From Paenibacillus sp. FSL R7-0204 (GTDB lineage: Bacteria > Bacillota > Bacilli > Paenibacillales > Paenibacillaceae): 64,000 nucleotides of DNA. Below the pieces are notes generated by a model. That model worked only from the letters and a program-made list of their open reading frames with translations, did not search any database and was not told the DNA's origin. Position numbers and translations under genes: made by a program. Each line of letters begins with the position of its first letter. The first letter of the stretch is position 1. Positions 1-8,730 of this stretch are shown here, one piece after another. The DNA is taken from positions 868,001 to 932,000 of the forward strand of contig NZ_JBBOCA010000001.1 in the NCBI RefSeq assembly GCF_038002225.1, read 5' to 3'.

Positions 1-651
1 ACAGGCCCTACGGGCAGCGGCAAGTCCTCCACACTGGCAGCAATGATTCATTCAATCAATCAATCGGAGAGCAAACATATCGTAACGCTGGAGGATCCCA
101 TTGAGTTCTTGCACAGTCATGGTAAGTGCTTAGTGGATCAACGTGAAGTCGGGAGTGACACCCACAGCTTCGCCAGCGGTCTGCGGGCGGCATTGCGGCA
201 GGATCCGGATGTTATCCTGGTCGGTGAAATGCGTGATCTGGAGACGATCTCGGCAGCCGTTACTGCGGCTGAGACAGGGCACCTGGTACTGGCAACTCTA
301 CATACAACGGATGCACCACAGACGATAGACCGGATTATCGATGCTTTTCCAGGCCATCAGCAGAATCAGATTCGTTCGCAGCTGGCTTCAGTGATGCTAG
401 CCGTAGTCAGCCAGCGTCTATTCCCAAGAGCCACAGGCCGGGGGCGGGTATGTGCAACGGAGATTCTGGTGAATACACCGGCCGTGGCCAATTTGATCCG
501 CACGGAGAAGACACATCAACTAAAGAACGTCATGCAGACCAGCAGGGCGCTGGGGATGCACACACTGGAGATGAACATCCGTGAACACCTTGCGGGTGGT
601 CTTATAACTCCTGCGGCAGCCAAAGCCTATATGAGCGAGGTGAACGGCTAA
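1..651 (+). CDS. pilT: Type IV pilus retraction ATPase PilT (5' truncated by window edge)
   Basis: C-terminal 216 residues of a PilT-type hexameric ATPase, which powers pilus retraction from the cytoplasmic face. The open frame runs in from base 1, so the start lies outside the window; an internal ATG at 43 should not be taken as the start. The fragment opens at the Walker A loop (GPTGSGKSST), followed by the Asp box (LEDPIEF), Walker B (VILVGEMRD) and His box (GHLVLATLHT). The C-terminal part (AVANLIRTEKTHQL, then GMHTLEMNIREHL) is PilT-like rather than PilB-like. It overlaps pilC by one base (TAATG), indicating translational coupling within a pilus operon. Confidence 0.93.
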   Translation, partial: TGPTGSGKSSTLAAMIHSINQSESKHIVTLEDPIEFLHSHGKCLVDQREVGSDTHSFASGLRAALRQDPDVILVGEMRDLETISAAVTAAETGHLVLATLHTTDAPQTIDRIIDAFPGHQQNQIRSQLASVMLAVVSQRLFPRATGRGRVCATEILVNTPAVANLIRTEKTHQLKNVMQTSRALGMHTLEMNIREHLAGGLITPAAAKAYMSEVNG

Positions 652-1856
652 TGGCATTATTTGAGTACCAGGTTAAGACACCGGCAGGCAGACCAATCAA
701 GGGGAAGCTTACCGCTACGGATAAACCAGCTGCCATGGACGAGCTCCGTAAGCGTGGTCTTACCGTATTCTCACTGGTCGAACGTAAAACCTCCCTTCTG
801 CAGATGGATATTTACATAGGAAATCCTGTTAAGACGATTCACTTTATTATTTACTGCCGCCAATTCGCTACGCTAATGAGGGCTGGAGTATCTATCGTAG
901 ACGCCACGCGGATTCTGGCAGAGCAGACGGACAGCAAGCCGCTACGCAAAGCACTTCAGGATGTAGGTTCCAGCCTGCTGCGGGGGATTCCGTTCTCCCA
1001 AGCCGTGCAGGATCACAAGCGGATCTTCCCGCCGCTGTTTGTCAGCATGATCCGTGCAGGTGAGGAATCGGGAAATATGGAAGGGACGCTGGAGCGGCTG
1101 GCGGTATTTTTTGAGAAACAGCATACAACGACTGAAAAGATAAAATCCGCGCTGACTTACCCCATCACCGTTGGCGTCATGGCTGTCGGGGCAGTTATTT
1201 ACCTGCTGTGGGCGATTGTGCCGCAGTTTGTCACCATGTTCGAATCAATGAATGCAGAGCTTCCTGCAATTACTAAGATGGTGCTGGCGCTCAGTAAGAG
1301 TATTCAGGGCCAATGGTATTTCTGGATATTGGGAGTACTCCTCTTGGTGGTTGCTTATCAAATAACGAAACGTACCGAGAAAGGTGCATACGCGCTTGAT
1401 TATGCCAAGCTGAAGGTACCCGTTTTCGGTAAGCTCAATCAGAAGGGCTCGATCGCGCAATTTACCCGGACCTTCTCATCACTCTATGCAAGCTCTGTAC
1501 CGATTCTGCAATCCCTTGCCATTGTTGAAGAGGTGGCAGGAAATAAGGTGATTGGTCGTTATATCCGCAGTGCAAGTGATTCGCTGAGACAGGGAAATCC
1601 GCTCTCTGATCCGCTTAAGAAGGCATGGGTATTTCCGCCGCTGGTGACACAGATGATCGCCATCGGTGAAGAGACAGGGGCCCTAGATACGATGTTATCA
1701 AAGGTCGCTGATTTCTATGAGATGGATGTGGAGAATACAGTGGACCGATTGAAATCATTGCTGGAGCCACTTTTGATAGCCTTCCTGGCAGGAATCGTTG
1801 GGGTAATTGTAGCAGCTATTATGCTGCCGATGTTCAGTCTGTACGGTAATATGTGA
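651..1856 (+). CDS. pilC: Type IV pilus inner-membrane platform protein PilC
   Basis: 401-residue polytopic membrane protein of the GspF/PilC family, the platform on which the PilB and PilT motors act. Two homologous T2SSF modules are visible, roughly residues 68-190 and 272-395, each with the pattern of a soluble helical bundle followed by membrane segments (for example around 170-192, 222-240 and 370-398). Both repeats carry related G-E-E motifs (IRAGEESG and IAIGEETG). The length matches the family. The start overlaps the pilT stop. A leader of about 140 bases separates it from the prepilin gene. Confidence 0.93.
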   Translation: MALFEYQVKTPAGRPIKGKLTATDKPAAMDELRKRGLTVFSLVERKTSLLQMDIYIGNPVKTIHFIIYCRQFATLMRAGVSIVDATRILAEQTDSKPLRKALQDVGSSLLRGIPFSQAVQDHKRIFPPLFVSMIRAGEESGNMEGTLERLAVFFEKQHTTTEKIKSALTYPITVGVMAVGAVIYLLWAIVPQFVTMFESMNAELPAITKMVLALSKSIQGQWYFWILGVLLLVVAYQITKRTEKGAYALDYAKLKVPVFGKLNQKGSIAQFTRTFSSLYASSVPILQSLAIVEEVAGNKVIGRYIRSASDSLRQGNPLSDPLKKAWVFPPLVTQMIAIGEETGALDTMLSKVADFYEMDVENTVDRLKSLLEPLLIAFLAGIVGVIVAAIMLPMFSLYGNM

Positions 1857-1999
1857 ACCTTGCGGTTCCTTGAAGATATTGAGAGGGGTGACGCCGGACA
1901 GACGGCGCAGAGGCCGAAGCTAGGCAGCGGGAAAGTTGCAATACAGGATTTAATTTCTGTCGGAATATCACATACTACTAAATTCAAGGGGGACACGAA
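1857..1999 (+). ncRNA. Structured leader before the prepilin gene, possibly a c-di-GMP-I-like riboswitch
   Basis: The 143-base gap between pilC and the prepilin gene is G+C-rich and foldable, unlike a simple spacer. Visible elements are a hairpin CGCC/GGCG around 1891-1910, a purine-rich joining segment (GCAGAGGCC), then a hairpin GCAGC/GTTGC around 1924-1939, and a small ACAG/CTGT stem around 1942-1959, before the Shine-Dalgarno AAGGGGG at 1987. The order and the segment resembling GACGCAAAGCC loosely recall the GEMM-I (c-di-GMP-I) aptamer, a class often found before pilus genes. The usual GNRA tetraloop is not evident, so the assignment is tentative; it may be another structured 5' UTR. Confidence 0.3.
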
Positions 2000-2467
2000 A
2001 TGTTAGCACAGGCGATCAAAAGAAGACTTAGTAAGAAAGAGAACCAAAAGGGGTTCACGCTGATTGAGTTACTGGCGGTTATTGTTATTTTGGGGATTAT
2101 TGCGGTGATTGCAGTTCCAATGATTAGTGGAATTATAAATAAAACCAAAGTAGATGCTGATCTAGCTACTGCTCGCCAAGTGTACGAATCTGCAAGACTA
2201 TACGTAACAGCAGAAAAACAGGGCGTATTCACAAGCACTAGTGGAATGACTGTAACCGTAGCAGAGTTGAAATTGAAGAAGTATTTAGATAATGGGATAG
2301 TCCTACCAAGCACCAAGGAACCTCTTTCAGGCGGTAATGTGTATTTTGACGCAGATGGTACTTTAGTTAATCTTGTGGCTGTAGATCTTAGAACATCTAC
2401 TCTAAATACAGATTCAACAATGAAGAAATACAAAGAGACCGAAATTCTTTCAACAGAAAAAGAGTGA
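2000..2467 (+). CDS. pilA: Type IV prepilin (major or minor pilin)
   Basis: 155 residues. Class III signal: a basic 18-residue leader ending in KG, cleavage before F19, the invariant Glu at mature position 5 (FTLIE), then the hydrophobic helix (LLAVIVILGIIAVIAVPMI) that forms the pilus core and membrane anchor. The globular part is short (about 110 residues) and lacks a cysteine pair. A strong ribosome site (AAGGGGG) precedes the ATG and a rho-independent terminator follows the stop, so this gene may be expressed at a higher level than its neighbours through its own leader. The prepilin peptidase that would cleave it is encoded next. Confidence 0.92.
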   Translation: MLAQAIKRRLSKKENQKGFTLIELLAVIVILGIIAVIAVPMISGIINKTKVDADLATARQVYESARLYVTAEKQGVFTSTSGMTVTVAELKLKKYLDNGIVLPSTKEPLSGGNVYFDADGTLVNLVAVDLRTSTLNTDSTMKKYKETEILSTEKE

Positions 2468-2487
2468 TTTTTACTATTGTATATTTT

Positions 2488-2518
2488 AAGGAATCGGACT
2501 CATTCCGGTTCCTTTTTT
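2488..2518 (+). terminator. Rho-independent terminator after the prepilin gene
   Basis: A 10-bp stem AAGGAATCGG / CCGGTTCCTT (one G-U or mismatch position) with a 7-base loop, followed by six T. It lies 20 bases after the prepilin stop and probably reduces read-through into pilD. Confidence 0.85.
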
Positions 2519-2547
2519 AAAATCCCCGAAAGGGACAACCATCAACT

Positions 2548-3297
2548 ATGACTACATTTATCGCAATCTATATAACGCTGCTAGGTCTGACGCTTGGCTC
2601 TTTCTTCAACGTAGTAGGTTTGCGGGTACCGGCAGGAGAGTCTCTGGTGCATCCGCCATCGCAATGTCCTAAGTGCAGGACCAGGCTTACGGGAATGGAT
2701 TTGATCCCGGTGGTCAGCTATCTGTTCTCGCGGGGGAAGTGCCGGCATTGCGGAACTCCGATATCCCCTGTGTACCCGCTTGGTGAAGCGGCGACAGGAT
2801 TCCTGTTTTTGGTGATGTATCTGAGATTGGGGCTGACCCTTGAGGGCGTTACCGGAATACTGCTGGTGTGCCTGGCGGTTATTATTACGGTCTCTGATCT
2901 GAGATATATGCTGATTCCTGACAAGGTTCTGCTATTCTTCACGCCGCTCTTCCTGGTGTTAGTTCCTTGTTTGGCAAAGGTTTCGCTGGGGGCTCATCTG
3001 CTGGGCGCTTTATGCGGAGGGGGCATTCTGCTGCTGTTGGCTCTCTTCGGGGGCATGGGAGTTGGTGACGTTAAGCTGTTTGCATTGCTGGGCTGGATTA
3101 TCGGATGGCCTAATGTTATTTTGGCCTTTCTTATAGCATGCGCCTTGGGGGCCGGAGTGGGCGGTATATTGCAGTGGTCCGGGGTCATTCAGCGCAAACA
3201 GCCTGTTCCGTTCGGGCCATTCCTGGCGCTCGGCGCACTGCTGTCGTTTCTGTTCGGCCCAGACATCATCAGCGCATATCTTTCGTTTATCGGTTAG
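2548..3297 (+). CDS. pilD: Prepilin peptidase / N-methyltransferase (PilD/ComC family)
   Basis: 249-residue polytopic membrane aspartyl protease that removes the prepilin leader and methylates the new N-terminus. The N-terminal methylase region carries the zinc-type cysteine pairs C40/C43 and C65/C68. The two catalytic aspartates are D117 (SDLRY) and D174 in the GxGD motif (GMGVGDVK). About eight hydrophobic segments follow the family pattern. The length is typical of the bifunctional enzymes that keep the cysteine domain. It sits between the prepilin and pilM genes, as expected for its substrate. Confidence 0.93.
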   Translation: MTTFIAIYITLLGLTLGSFFNVVGLRVPAGESLVHPPSQCPKCRTRLTGMDLIPVVSYLFSRGKCRHCGTPISPVYPLGEAATGFLFLVMYLRLGLTLEGVTGILLVCLAVIITVSDLRYMLIPDKVLLFFTPLFLVLVPCLAKVSLGAHLLGALCGGGILLLLALFGGMGVGDVKLFALLGWIIGWPNVILAFLIACALGAGVGGILQWSGVIQRKQPVPFGPFLALGALLSFLFGPDIISAYLSFIG

Positions 3298-3312
3298 GGG
3301 GAACATCATCGG

Positions 3313-4944
3313 ATGATGGGATTAGGTCAACAAACAGTCGGGATTTCCATAGAGGAATCCGCTATCCGCTGCGTCAGCTTGAAGAAGAATAAAACATGGG
3401 AAGTCCGCAAGAAAAAGGTGCTTCCATTACATCCCGGTATAATTGTTGAGAATCAGATTGCGGATGGGGAGTCGCTGCTGGATATTCTTAAGCCCTGGGT
3501 TAAGAAGCAGGGCCTTCGCGGAGCTAAGGTATCCTTAGCCATCCCGCCTGCTCAAATCATAATCCGTAAAATGAGTATTCCCAGCACAAATGAGAAGCAA
3601 TTGGAGCAGCTTGTGAAGCTTGAGGTGGAGACGGGGCTGCATCTGCCTTTTGAAAATCCGGTATACGACTATGTAACTACTAGTGTTGATGAAGACCAGA
3701 GCCACCTGCTGGTATTTGCGGCACCGCGTAAGCCGATTCAGGATTATATCGATATCTTGGAAGCTGCGGGCTTGCGGGTAAATAGTATCGAAATATCCGC
3801 AACAGCGTTAGCCCGAAGTATCATGCTGAATCAAGGTCAAACCTTTGCAGAGACGATGCTGATCCATTTGGAGCGTTCACTGCTGGATATTTATATGTTC
3901 CGTGAGGGGAATCCTGTCTTCATCCGAACCATTAATGTCGCTGATCTTCAAGCAGGCAGGACAGAACCGATGGCTGTTCCTGGGCGGGAAGAGATCTCCT
4001 ACAGGTCAGAGGTAGCTGCTGCTTATGAAAGTGCAGAGGAGCGTTTGTCGCCTGAGCAGATGCTGGAGATTACGGCTGAAATCTCACGGATGCTGAATTT
4101 CTATCAATATAGTCTTCATGACGGAAGTACAAGAATCAGCAATATTCTGATTACAGGAACACCTGGTATACGCGGTCAACTGCATGAGGAGTTGAGCCAG
4201 TCCTTAGCGGAGCAGGAGATTATTCCTTTGAGCCTGGATCAGATTGAGGCCAGCGCGGCGAGAAGCGAGGATCAGCAGTTGAACAGCTACCGGATAGCTA
4301 CCGGAGCTGCATTAGGCTATGGCCGAAAGCATATTAATCTTTTGCCGCGAGAAGACCGTGAAGCTATGATGTTTCCTTATTTGGTCATTGCACTCGTTGG
4401 CATTTGGATGCTGGGCATGGTGGGGACGGGGATCTTTTATACAGCCAATAAGGGACAGATTAGCAATCAGTCTGAGCAAATTCAGGGTCTGAAGGACCGG
4501 GGGGAACTACTTCAGCTGGAGCTCGCCAAGGCTAACAATGGAGGTTCAGGTAAGCTGGACCGTAAGACTGCCGTTGAAGCGATTCTAAAGTATAAACAGA
4601 ATATCGTTCCTATATTAAACGAGCTTGCATCTGGTCTGCCGAAAGGGGCTTCGTTTAATAGTATTGGCTATACGTTCCATAATTCTATTGACCTAACAGT
4701 GAAGCTGTCCAAAATGGAAGATGCGGCTAAATATCTGGCTGAATTGCGTGAAATGTCCTTCACTGTAGACGTTGTTGTTCAAAAGTTGTCTGAAGGAGAT
4801 TTATCTGGCAACCTACCATCACCTAATACTCTAAAAAGCTACTATACAGCGAATTACCATGTTAACTTGGTTAAAGATCGGCTGCAAGAATCTGCTGCTT
4901 CTACAAACCCGGGGGAGGAGAATGAGCATGGAACAAATCAATAA
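3313..4944 (+). CDS. pilM: PilM-PilN fusion, type IV pilus alignment protein
   Basis: 543 residues, too long for PilM alone (about 350). Residues 1-335 are the actin-like PilM domain (GQQTVGISIEESAIRCV start, nucleotide-fold segments such as MLIHLERSLLDIYMF). At about residue 340 comes the motif INLLP, which is the conserved N-terminal tail by which PilN binds PilM; it is followed by one transmembrane helix (about 355-375), a coiled coil and a PilN-like periplasmic-type domain to the C-terminus. PilM and PilN therefore appear fused in one chain. The ribosome site AGGGGGA precedes ATG 3313. The stop overlaps pilO by 17 bases. Confidence 0.85.
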   Translation: MMGLGQQTVGISIEESAIRCVSLKKNKTWEVRKKKVLPLHPGIIVENQIADGESLLDILKPWVKKQGLRGAKVSLAIPPAQIIIRKMSIPSTNEKQLEQLVKLEVETGLHLPFENPVYDYVTTSVDEDQSHLLVFAAPRKPIQDYIDILEAAGLRVNSIEISATALARSIMLNQGQTFAETMLIHLERSLLDIYMFREGNPVFIRTINVADLQAGRTEPMAVPGREEISYRSEVAAAYESAEERLSPEQMLEITAEISRMLNFYQYSLHDGSTRISNILITGTPGIRGQLHEELSQSLAEQEIIPLSLDQIEASAARSEDQQLNSYRIATGAALGYGRKHINLLPREDREAMMFPYLVIALVGIWMLGMVGTGIFYTANKGQISNQSEQIQGLKDRGELLQLELAKANNGGSGKLDRKTAVEAILKYKQNIVPILNELASGLPKGASFNSIGYTFHNSIDLTVKLSKMEDAAKYLAELREMSFTVDVVVQKLSEGDLSGNLPSPNTLKSYYTANYHVNLVKDRLQESAASTNPGEENEHGTNQ

Positions 4945-5512
4945 ATATCGTTCACCAATTGTGCTTGGCGTTCTTGTTTTGTTTCTGCTATTGTTCGCTT
5001 TCTTCTTGCTAGGATTTCAACCTACAACTAGTAAGATTGCAGAGCAGGAATCAGAGATATCGCAGTTGGAACAACAGAACCGACTCATGGAGAACAAAAT
5101 ACAAGAGTTTAATAGTTCAACGGCTGATAATGGTGCGCAGGATGAGCTTCTAGCCAAGCTTCCACGAGGAGACAATAGTGAGCAGTTAATTATTGACTTA
5201 CAAACTATTGGAACAATGACCAATGCCAGATTGAAGGATATCGGCTTTGCGGTGGAGGATAACAATCCAGCTCAGGTTATGACGGGTTCTTCCGAAGCTG
5301 CATTTCCGGCAGTAAAGACAGTGAGGATGGATGCACTGGTAGAAGGGACTTATAGCAATGTCCTGAGCTGGATGAATGCATTACAGCTTCTGCCGCGTAT
5401 TATAAATGTGGATTCATTCAGCTTCCAGCACTCTAGTAATGCCAAAAATATGATTTCAGCAAGTATTACTTTCACAGCATACTATGAGAAGTCAAAGGAT
5501 ACCGCTGATTAA
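4928..5512 (+). CDS. pilO: Type IV pilus alignment protein PilO
   Basis: 194 residues: a short cytoplasmic N-terminus, one transmembrane helix (about residues 10-31), a coiled coil (KIAEQESEISQLEQQ) and an alpha/beta ferredoxin-like C-terminal domain. PilO pairs with PilN in the pilus alignment subcomplex, here with the PilN part of the preceding fusion. The start at 4928 is chosen because GGGGGAGGAG (4911-4920) is well spaced from it; an in-frame ATG at 4922 lies too close and further upstream starts have no ribosome site. A strong terminator follows, so this is the operon end. Confidence 0.85.
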   Translation: MEQINKYRSPIVLGVLVLFLLLFAFFLLGFQPTTSKIAEQESEISQLEQQNRLMENKIQEFNSSTADNGAQDELLAKLPRGDNSEQLIIDLQTIGTMTNARLKDIGFAVEDNNPAQVMTGSSEAAFPAVKTVRMDALVEGTYSNVLSWMNALQLLPRIINVDSFSFQHSSNAKNMISASITFTAYYEKSKDTAD

Positions 5513-5524
5513 TCCCGCTCCCCC

Positions 5525-5561
5525 AACTCTGCCCCCATTTACACGGGGGCAGAGTTTTTTT
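5525..5561 (+). terminator. Rho-independent terminator ending the pilus operon
   Basis: A 12-bp perfect G+C-rich stem AACTCTGCCCCC / GGGGGCAGAGTT with an 8-base loop and a run of T at 5555-5561. Confidence 0.92.
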
Positions 5562-5710
5562 ACGCATTTCCCCCAATACCCGTTTATACCCCCGGGTGGT
5601 TTGGGTATTACAGCTTACGGGCTATTGTAATGTTATACAGTACTTATCGCAGCAGCTTAGTCTGAAGTACGCTTCAGGCTACCACACAGGAATACGAGGA
5701 GGCGTTCAAG

Positions 5711-6316
5711 ATGAAGAACAAAAAATGGATGATCGGTTCACTGGCATTATCACTGGGTCTTGTCTCTGCAGGGGGCGGAGCGCTTGCGGCTTCACCGGTG
5801 GCAAGCATTGAGGGCGTAAGAACGGTTGCGGCGTCTGCACCGGGCAAGGAAGGGCCGGCTACCATTAACAATCTCACGGAACGTAGCGTTGTTCCGCTGG
5901 TGGTTCATGCCAAGAAGTTATATACGTATGCCAGCCGGGGAGGCAATGCATTCAACCCGGAGCTGTTCACTTATAAAACACTGGAGTACCGCTATCTGTC
6001 CAGTGATCTGAGCACGAAGCAGCAGCTGATGAGCTATATCAAGAAGGGATTCACGCATAATGCGGCGGCCTTCTACACACAGACACAGTTCCTGGAGCAT
6101 GAGGGCAGAATGGCGCAGGTCAATGCCGATCTGGGGAATTCGCTGGACTTCACCAGAGCCACTGCCCGGATGGTCTCCAAGACTGCACAGACAGCAGTGT
6201 TCGAGCTGACTGTACCTGCGGAAGGACCGACTGGGTCTCCCGAAGTAGTAACAGTGAAGCTGAAGAAGGTTAACGGCTACTGGAGAATTGATATGTCGCC
6301 GGCTACTCTGTTCTAA
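5711..6316 (+). CDS. Secreted IseA-like protein (possible DL-endopeptidase inhibitor)
   Basis: 201 residues with a clear Sec signal peptide (MKNKKWMIG start, hydrophobic core, AASPVA cleavage region about residue 26-30). The mature part has the pattern of the IseA/YoeB family, secreted proteins that inhibit cell-wall DL-endopeptidases: a helical stretch (VVHAKKLYTYASRGG), RYLSSDLSTKQQLMSYIKK, and a C-terminal strand ending in KLKKVNGYWRIDMSP. Assignment is from remembered family features, not a search. Ribosome site GAGGAGG, spacing 8. It is a single-gene unit between two terminators. The nearby murein hydrolase genes (FtsEX/M23, VanW-G5) fit a role in wall hydrolase control. Confidence 0.6.
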   Translation: MKNKKWMIGSLALSLGLVSAGGGALAASPVASIEGVRTVAASAPGKEGPATINNLTERSVVPLVVHAKKLYTYASRGGNAFNPELFTYKTLEYRYLSSDLSTKQQLMSYIKKGFTHNAAAFYTQTQFLEHEGRMAQVNADLGNSLDFTRATARMVSKTAQTAVFELTVPAEGPTGSPEVVTVKLKKVNGYWRIDMSPATLF

Positions 6317-6353
6317 GAAGCGGCTTCAGGTTTCGTCTAGCGCTTCATAAAAT

Positions 6354-6400
6354 AACGGCTGTGCCGACCTTGTCACAAGGTGAGCACAGCCGTTTCTGTT
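6354..6400. terminator. Terminator between convergent genes
   Basis: Stem AACGGCTGTG / CACAGCCGTT with an inner hairpin (CCTTGT/ACAAGG), followed by TTTCTGTT on the plus strand. It serves the IseA-like gene and may also stop the convergent VanW-type gene. Confidence 0.75.
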
Positions 6401-6426
6401 TGCCATACATTTCAGGGGAATAGACG

Positions 6427-7854
6427 TTACCGTCCCTTCACTCCGTCCTCGACGAGCTGTCTGCGCGGGGATTCCGGCTGATCGGTTTTGCTCATCCCGC
6501 CGCGGTTGATGGCGATGACACGTTTCTGGGCGTAATAGGTATCGCGGGAGAGGAGATTCCTTTCTACCGCTTTACCATCCACATGGCGGGTAATGTAAGT
6601 TTCAACTACATAGCCGGTTTTACCGGCAAGCAGTACCCGGGTTCCGCCCTTGGGGAGCGACGCATCGCTCACATATTTATCCGTGGGGGGCAGCACCTCG
6701 ACGGTTCTGGATTCAATGGAATAGGTGACGTTCTTCGGGAACGTGCCGAACAGCTTGATGGTCAGCGTGCGCCCCTGGACTTCGGATTTGATGATCAGAT
6801 ATTTGCCGGTGTTGTTGCGGAAGCGGAAATTGATATACCCCTCGGCAAAAGTGGCGTCCTGCCCCTTCGGCAGATAGCTGACCGGAAGCGAATGGCTCCG
6901 CCGTTCTACGATCTCTAGTCCGGAGCGCAGCGCGGCATTATACAGGGTGCTGGAGACCTGGCAGATTCCCCCGCCCGTACCAGGCTGGAGCTTGCCGTTC
7001 ACGATGACCGGGGCTTCGCGGAAGCCGTATTCGGTCTGGGCCTTCTGGATCGCTTTTCCGTAATCGAAAACCGCATTCGGCGGCAGCACCGTGCCGTTCA
7101 CGGCTTTGGCGGCGGCCTCTACATTGAAGCTGCGCCCGGGGCCGCTGGCCCCGAGGGAGGTGCTGAACTGGACGATTTTGCGATCGATGCCCTGATCCTT
7201 AAGCGCCTGTAGCGTGATCTTCGGCTGCTTGACGGCAAGGGGGATCTCCAGCTGAAGCTGCTGATCCTGAAGTGTGCCGTCAGCGGCCAACCGGGTAGGC
7301 ACCGCCGCCTGCATTGCAAGCTCCAGCGCCTGCCAGTCCACCTCGTAGGAGGAGGTGCCGGGCGTATATACGACCCGGTCATCTCCGGTGATTTGCCGGA
7401 CTGCATCGACCGGAACGCCGAAGGATTCTTTTTCCCACTCAGGATTCAAGAGACTCCTAAGCTGCGAAGTCTGCAACTGAATCTCCATATTCCAGCTGCC
7501 GGGCCAGCTGCGCCGGGCTTGTACGCGCTCCATCAGCGTGCCGTCCGTCAGTGTCTTCAGCGCCTGGAGGAAATCCCCGGCTTCATAGGTCACACCTGCC
7601 TGCTTAAGGGTAACCTGGAGTCCGGCATTATTTTTTGCCTTCAGCATGAGTGGAGTTGCTTCCAGCGCCTGAAGTCTTGCATCCATTCCGGCCGCTACGT
7701 CAGCGATGTTCATTCCGCCTACCTCCCAGCCTGCAATAGCGGTGTTTGCGGGCAGGGTGGGCTGGCTGCCGTAAAGATGAAGCCCTCCGGCAGCAAGCGA
7801 ACCGGCCAGCATCAGACCGAAACCCGCGATGAGAGCGGCGTGTATTTTTTTCAT
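6427..7854 (-). CDS. VanW family protein with peptidoglycan-binding-like and G5 domains
   Basis: 475 residues, exported or membrane-anchored (N-terminal hydrophobic segment at about 8-27). Order of domains: a putative PG-binding-4-type region (about 40-215), the VanW domain (about 240-375, with GGGICQVSSTLYNAAL and RSHSLPVSYLP), and a C-terminal G5-like domain (about 380-455). VanW was first found in vancomycin-resistance clusters but its activity is unknown; the domain mix points to binding or processing of peptidoglycan. The start is supported by AAGGAGAG upstream. Nothing here indicates an actual van operon, so resistance should not be inferred. It is divergent from ftsE. Confidence 0.88.
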   Translation of the reverse strand: MKKIHAALIAGFGLMLAGSLAAGGLHLYGSQPTLPANTAIAGWEVGGMNIADVAAGMDARLQALEATPLMLKAKNNAGLQVTLKQAGVTYEAGDFLQALKTLTDGTLMERVQARRSWPGSWNMEIQLQTSQLRSLLNPEWEKESFGVPVDAVRQITGDDRVVYTPGTSSYEVDWQALELAMQAAVPTRLAADGTLQDQQLQLEIPLAVKQPKITLQALKDQGIDRKIVQFSTSLGASGPGRSFNVEAAAKAVNGTVLPPNAVFDYGKAIQKAQTEYGFREAPVIVNGKLQPGTGGGICQVSSTLYNAALRSGLEIVERRSHSLPVSYLPKGQDATFAEGYINFRFRNNTGKYLIIKSEVQGRTLTIKLFGTFPKNVTYSIESRTVEVLPPTDKYVSDASLPKGGTRVLLAGKTGYVVETYITRHVDGKAVERNLLSRDTYYAQKRVIAINRGGMSKTDQPESPRRQLVEDGVKGR

Positions 7855-8043
7855 AAGTAATCTCTCCTTCTATGGGGCGAAACCTGATGTTTTTATGTAT
7901 ATGTAAGGATTCGGTAAAACTTTCGGGTACTCAAGGGGTTATGGATTTGTTACAATAGATACGCCTGCGATAATCATGCAGTTTATGGAAGCTCCCCCGG
8001 CCCAGTGGCGCGGCGGAAGATGTCAGAATCGGGAAGTGAGAAA

Positions 8044-8730
8044 ATGATTGAGATGCAGGATGTATGGAAGACCTATGCTAACGGGACCCATGCATTGCAA
8101 GGAATATCCGTCAAAATCGACCGTAATGAGTTCGTCTACATTGTCGGACCGTCCGGCGCAGGGAAATCAACGTTCATGAAATTAATTTATAGAGAAGAAA
8201 CCCCAACCAAAGGACAGATCTCTGTAGGCGGGTTCAATATCGGCAAGCTGAAGCCCCGTAAGATCCCTTATGTGCGCCGCAATATCGGTGTGGTCTTTCA
8301 GGATTTCCGGCTGCTGCCGAAGATGACGGCGTATGAGAATGTGGCTTTTGCGATGGATGTTATTGAGGCGCCGAAGAAGATTATCAAGAAGCGTGTGAAT
8401 GAAGTGCTCGATCTGGTGGGACTGCGCAGCAAGGCGGGGCGTGAGCCCTCACAGCTCTCAGGGGGAGAGCAGCAGCGGATCGCGATTGCCAGAGCTATCG
8501 TCAACAATCCTTCCGTTATTATTGCGGACGAGCCTACCGGAAATCTGGACCCGGAGACCTCGTGGGGCATTATGCAGCTGCTGGATGAGATTAATTTTCG
8601 CGGCACCACGATCGTTATGGCAACCCACAACCGGGATATTGTGAACAAAATGCGTAAACGGGTGCTTGCGATTGAGAATGGAACGATCGTCAGAGACCAA
8701 TTGAGAGGGGAATACGGTTATGAGTTTTAA
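8044..8730 (+). CDS. ftsE: Cell division ABC ATPase FtsE
   Basis: 228 residues from ATG 8044, the family length; an upstream in-frame GTG at 8005 would add 13 unconserved residues. Walker A GPSGAGKST, Q-loop, signature LSGGEQQRIAIARA, Walker B VIIADEPTGNLDP and switch His (MATHNRD) are all present. FtsE forms a membrane complex with FtsX that transmits ATP turnover to extracellular murein hydrolases during growth and division. Its stop overlaps the ftsX start by 11 bases, so the pair is translated together. A weak -10-like TACAAT lies at 7951. Confidence 0.95.
   Translation: MIEMQDVWKTYANGTHALQGISVKIDRNEFVYIVGPSGAGKSTFMKLIYREETPTKGQISVGGFNIGKLKPRKIPYVRRNIGVVFQDFRLLPKMTAYENVAFAMDVIEAPKKIIKKRVNEVLDLVGLRSKAGREPSQLSGGEQQRIAIARAIVNNPSVIIADEPTGNLDPETSWGIMQLLDEINFRGTTIVMATHNRDIVNKMRKRVLAIENGTIVRDQLRGEYGYEF

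Noticed and set aside
6427..7854. Vancomycin resistance gene (VanW)
   Set aside because: The VanW domain alone is widespread in wall proteins; no vanHAX, vanS or vanR genes are present.
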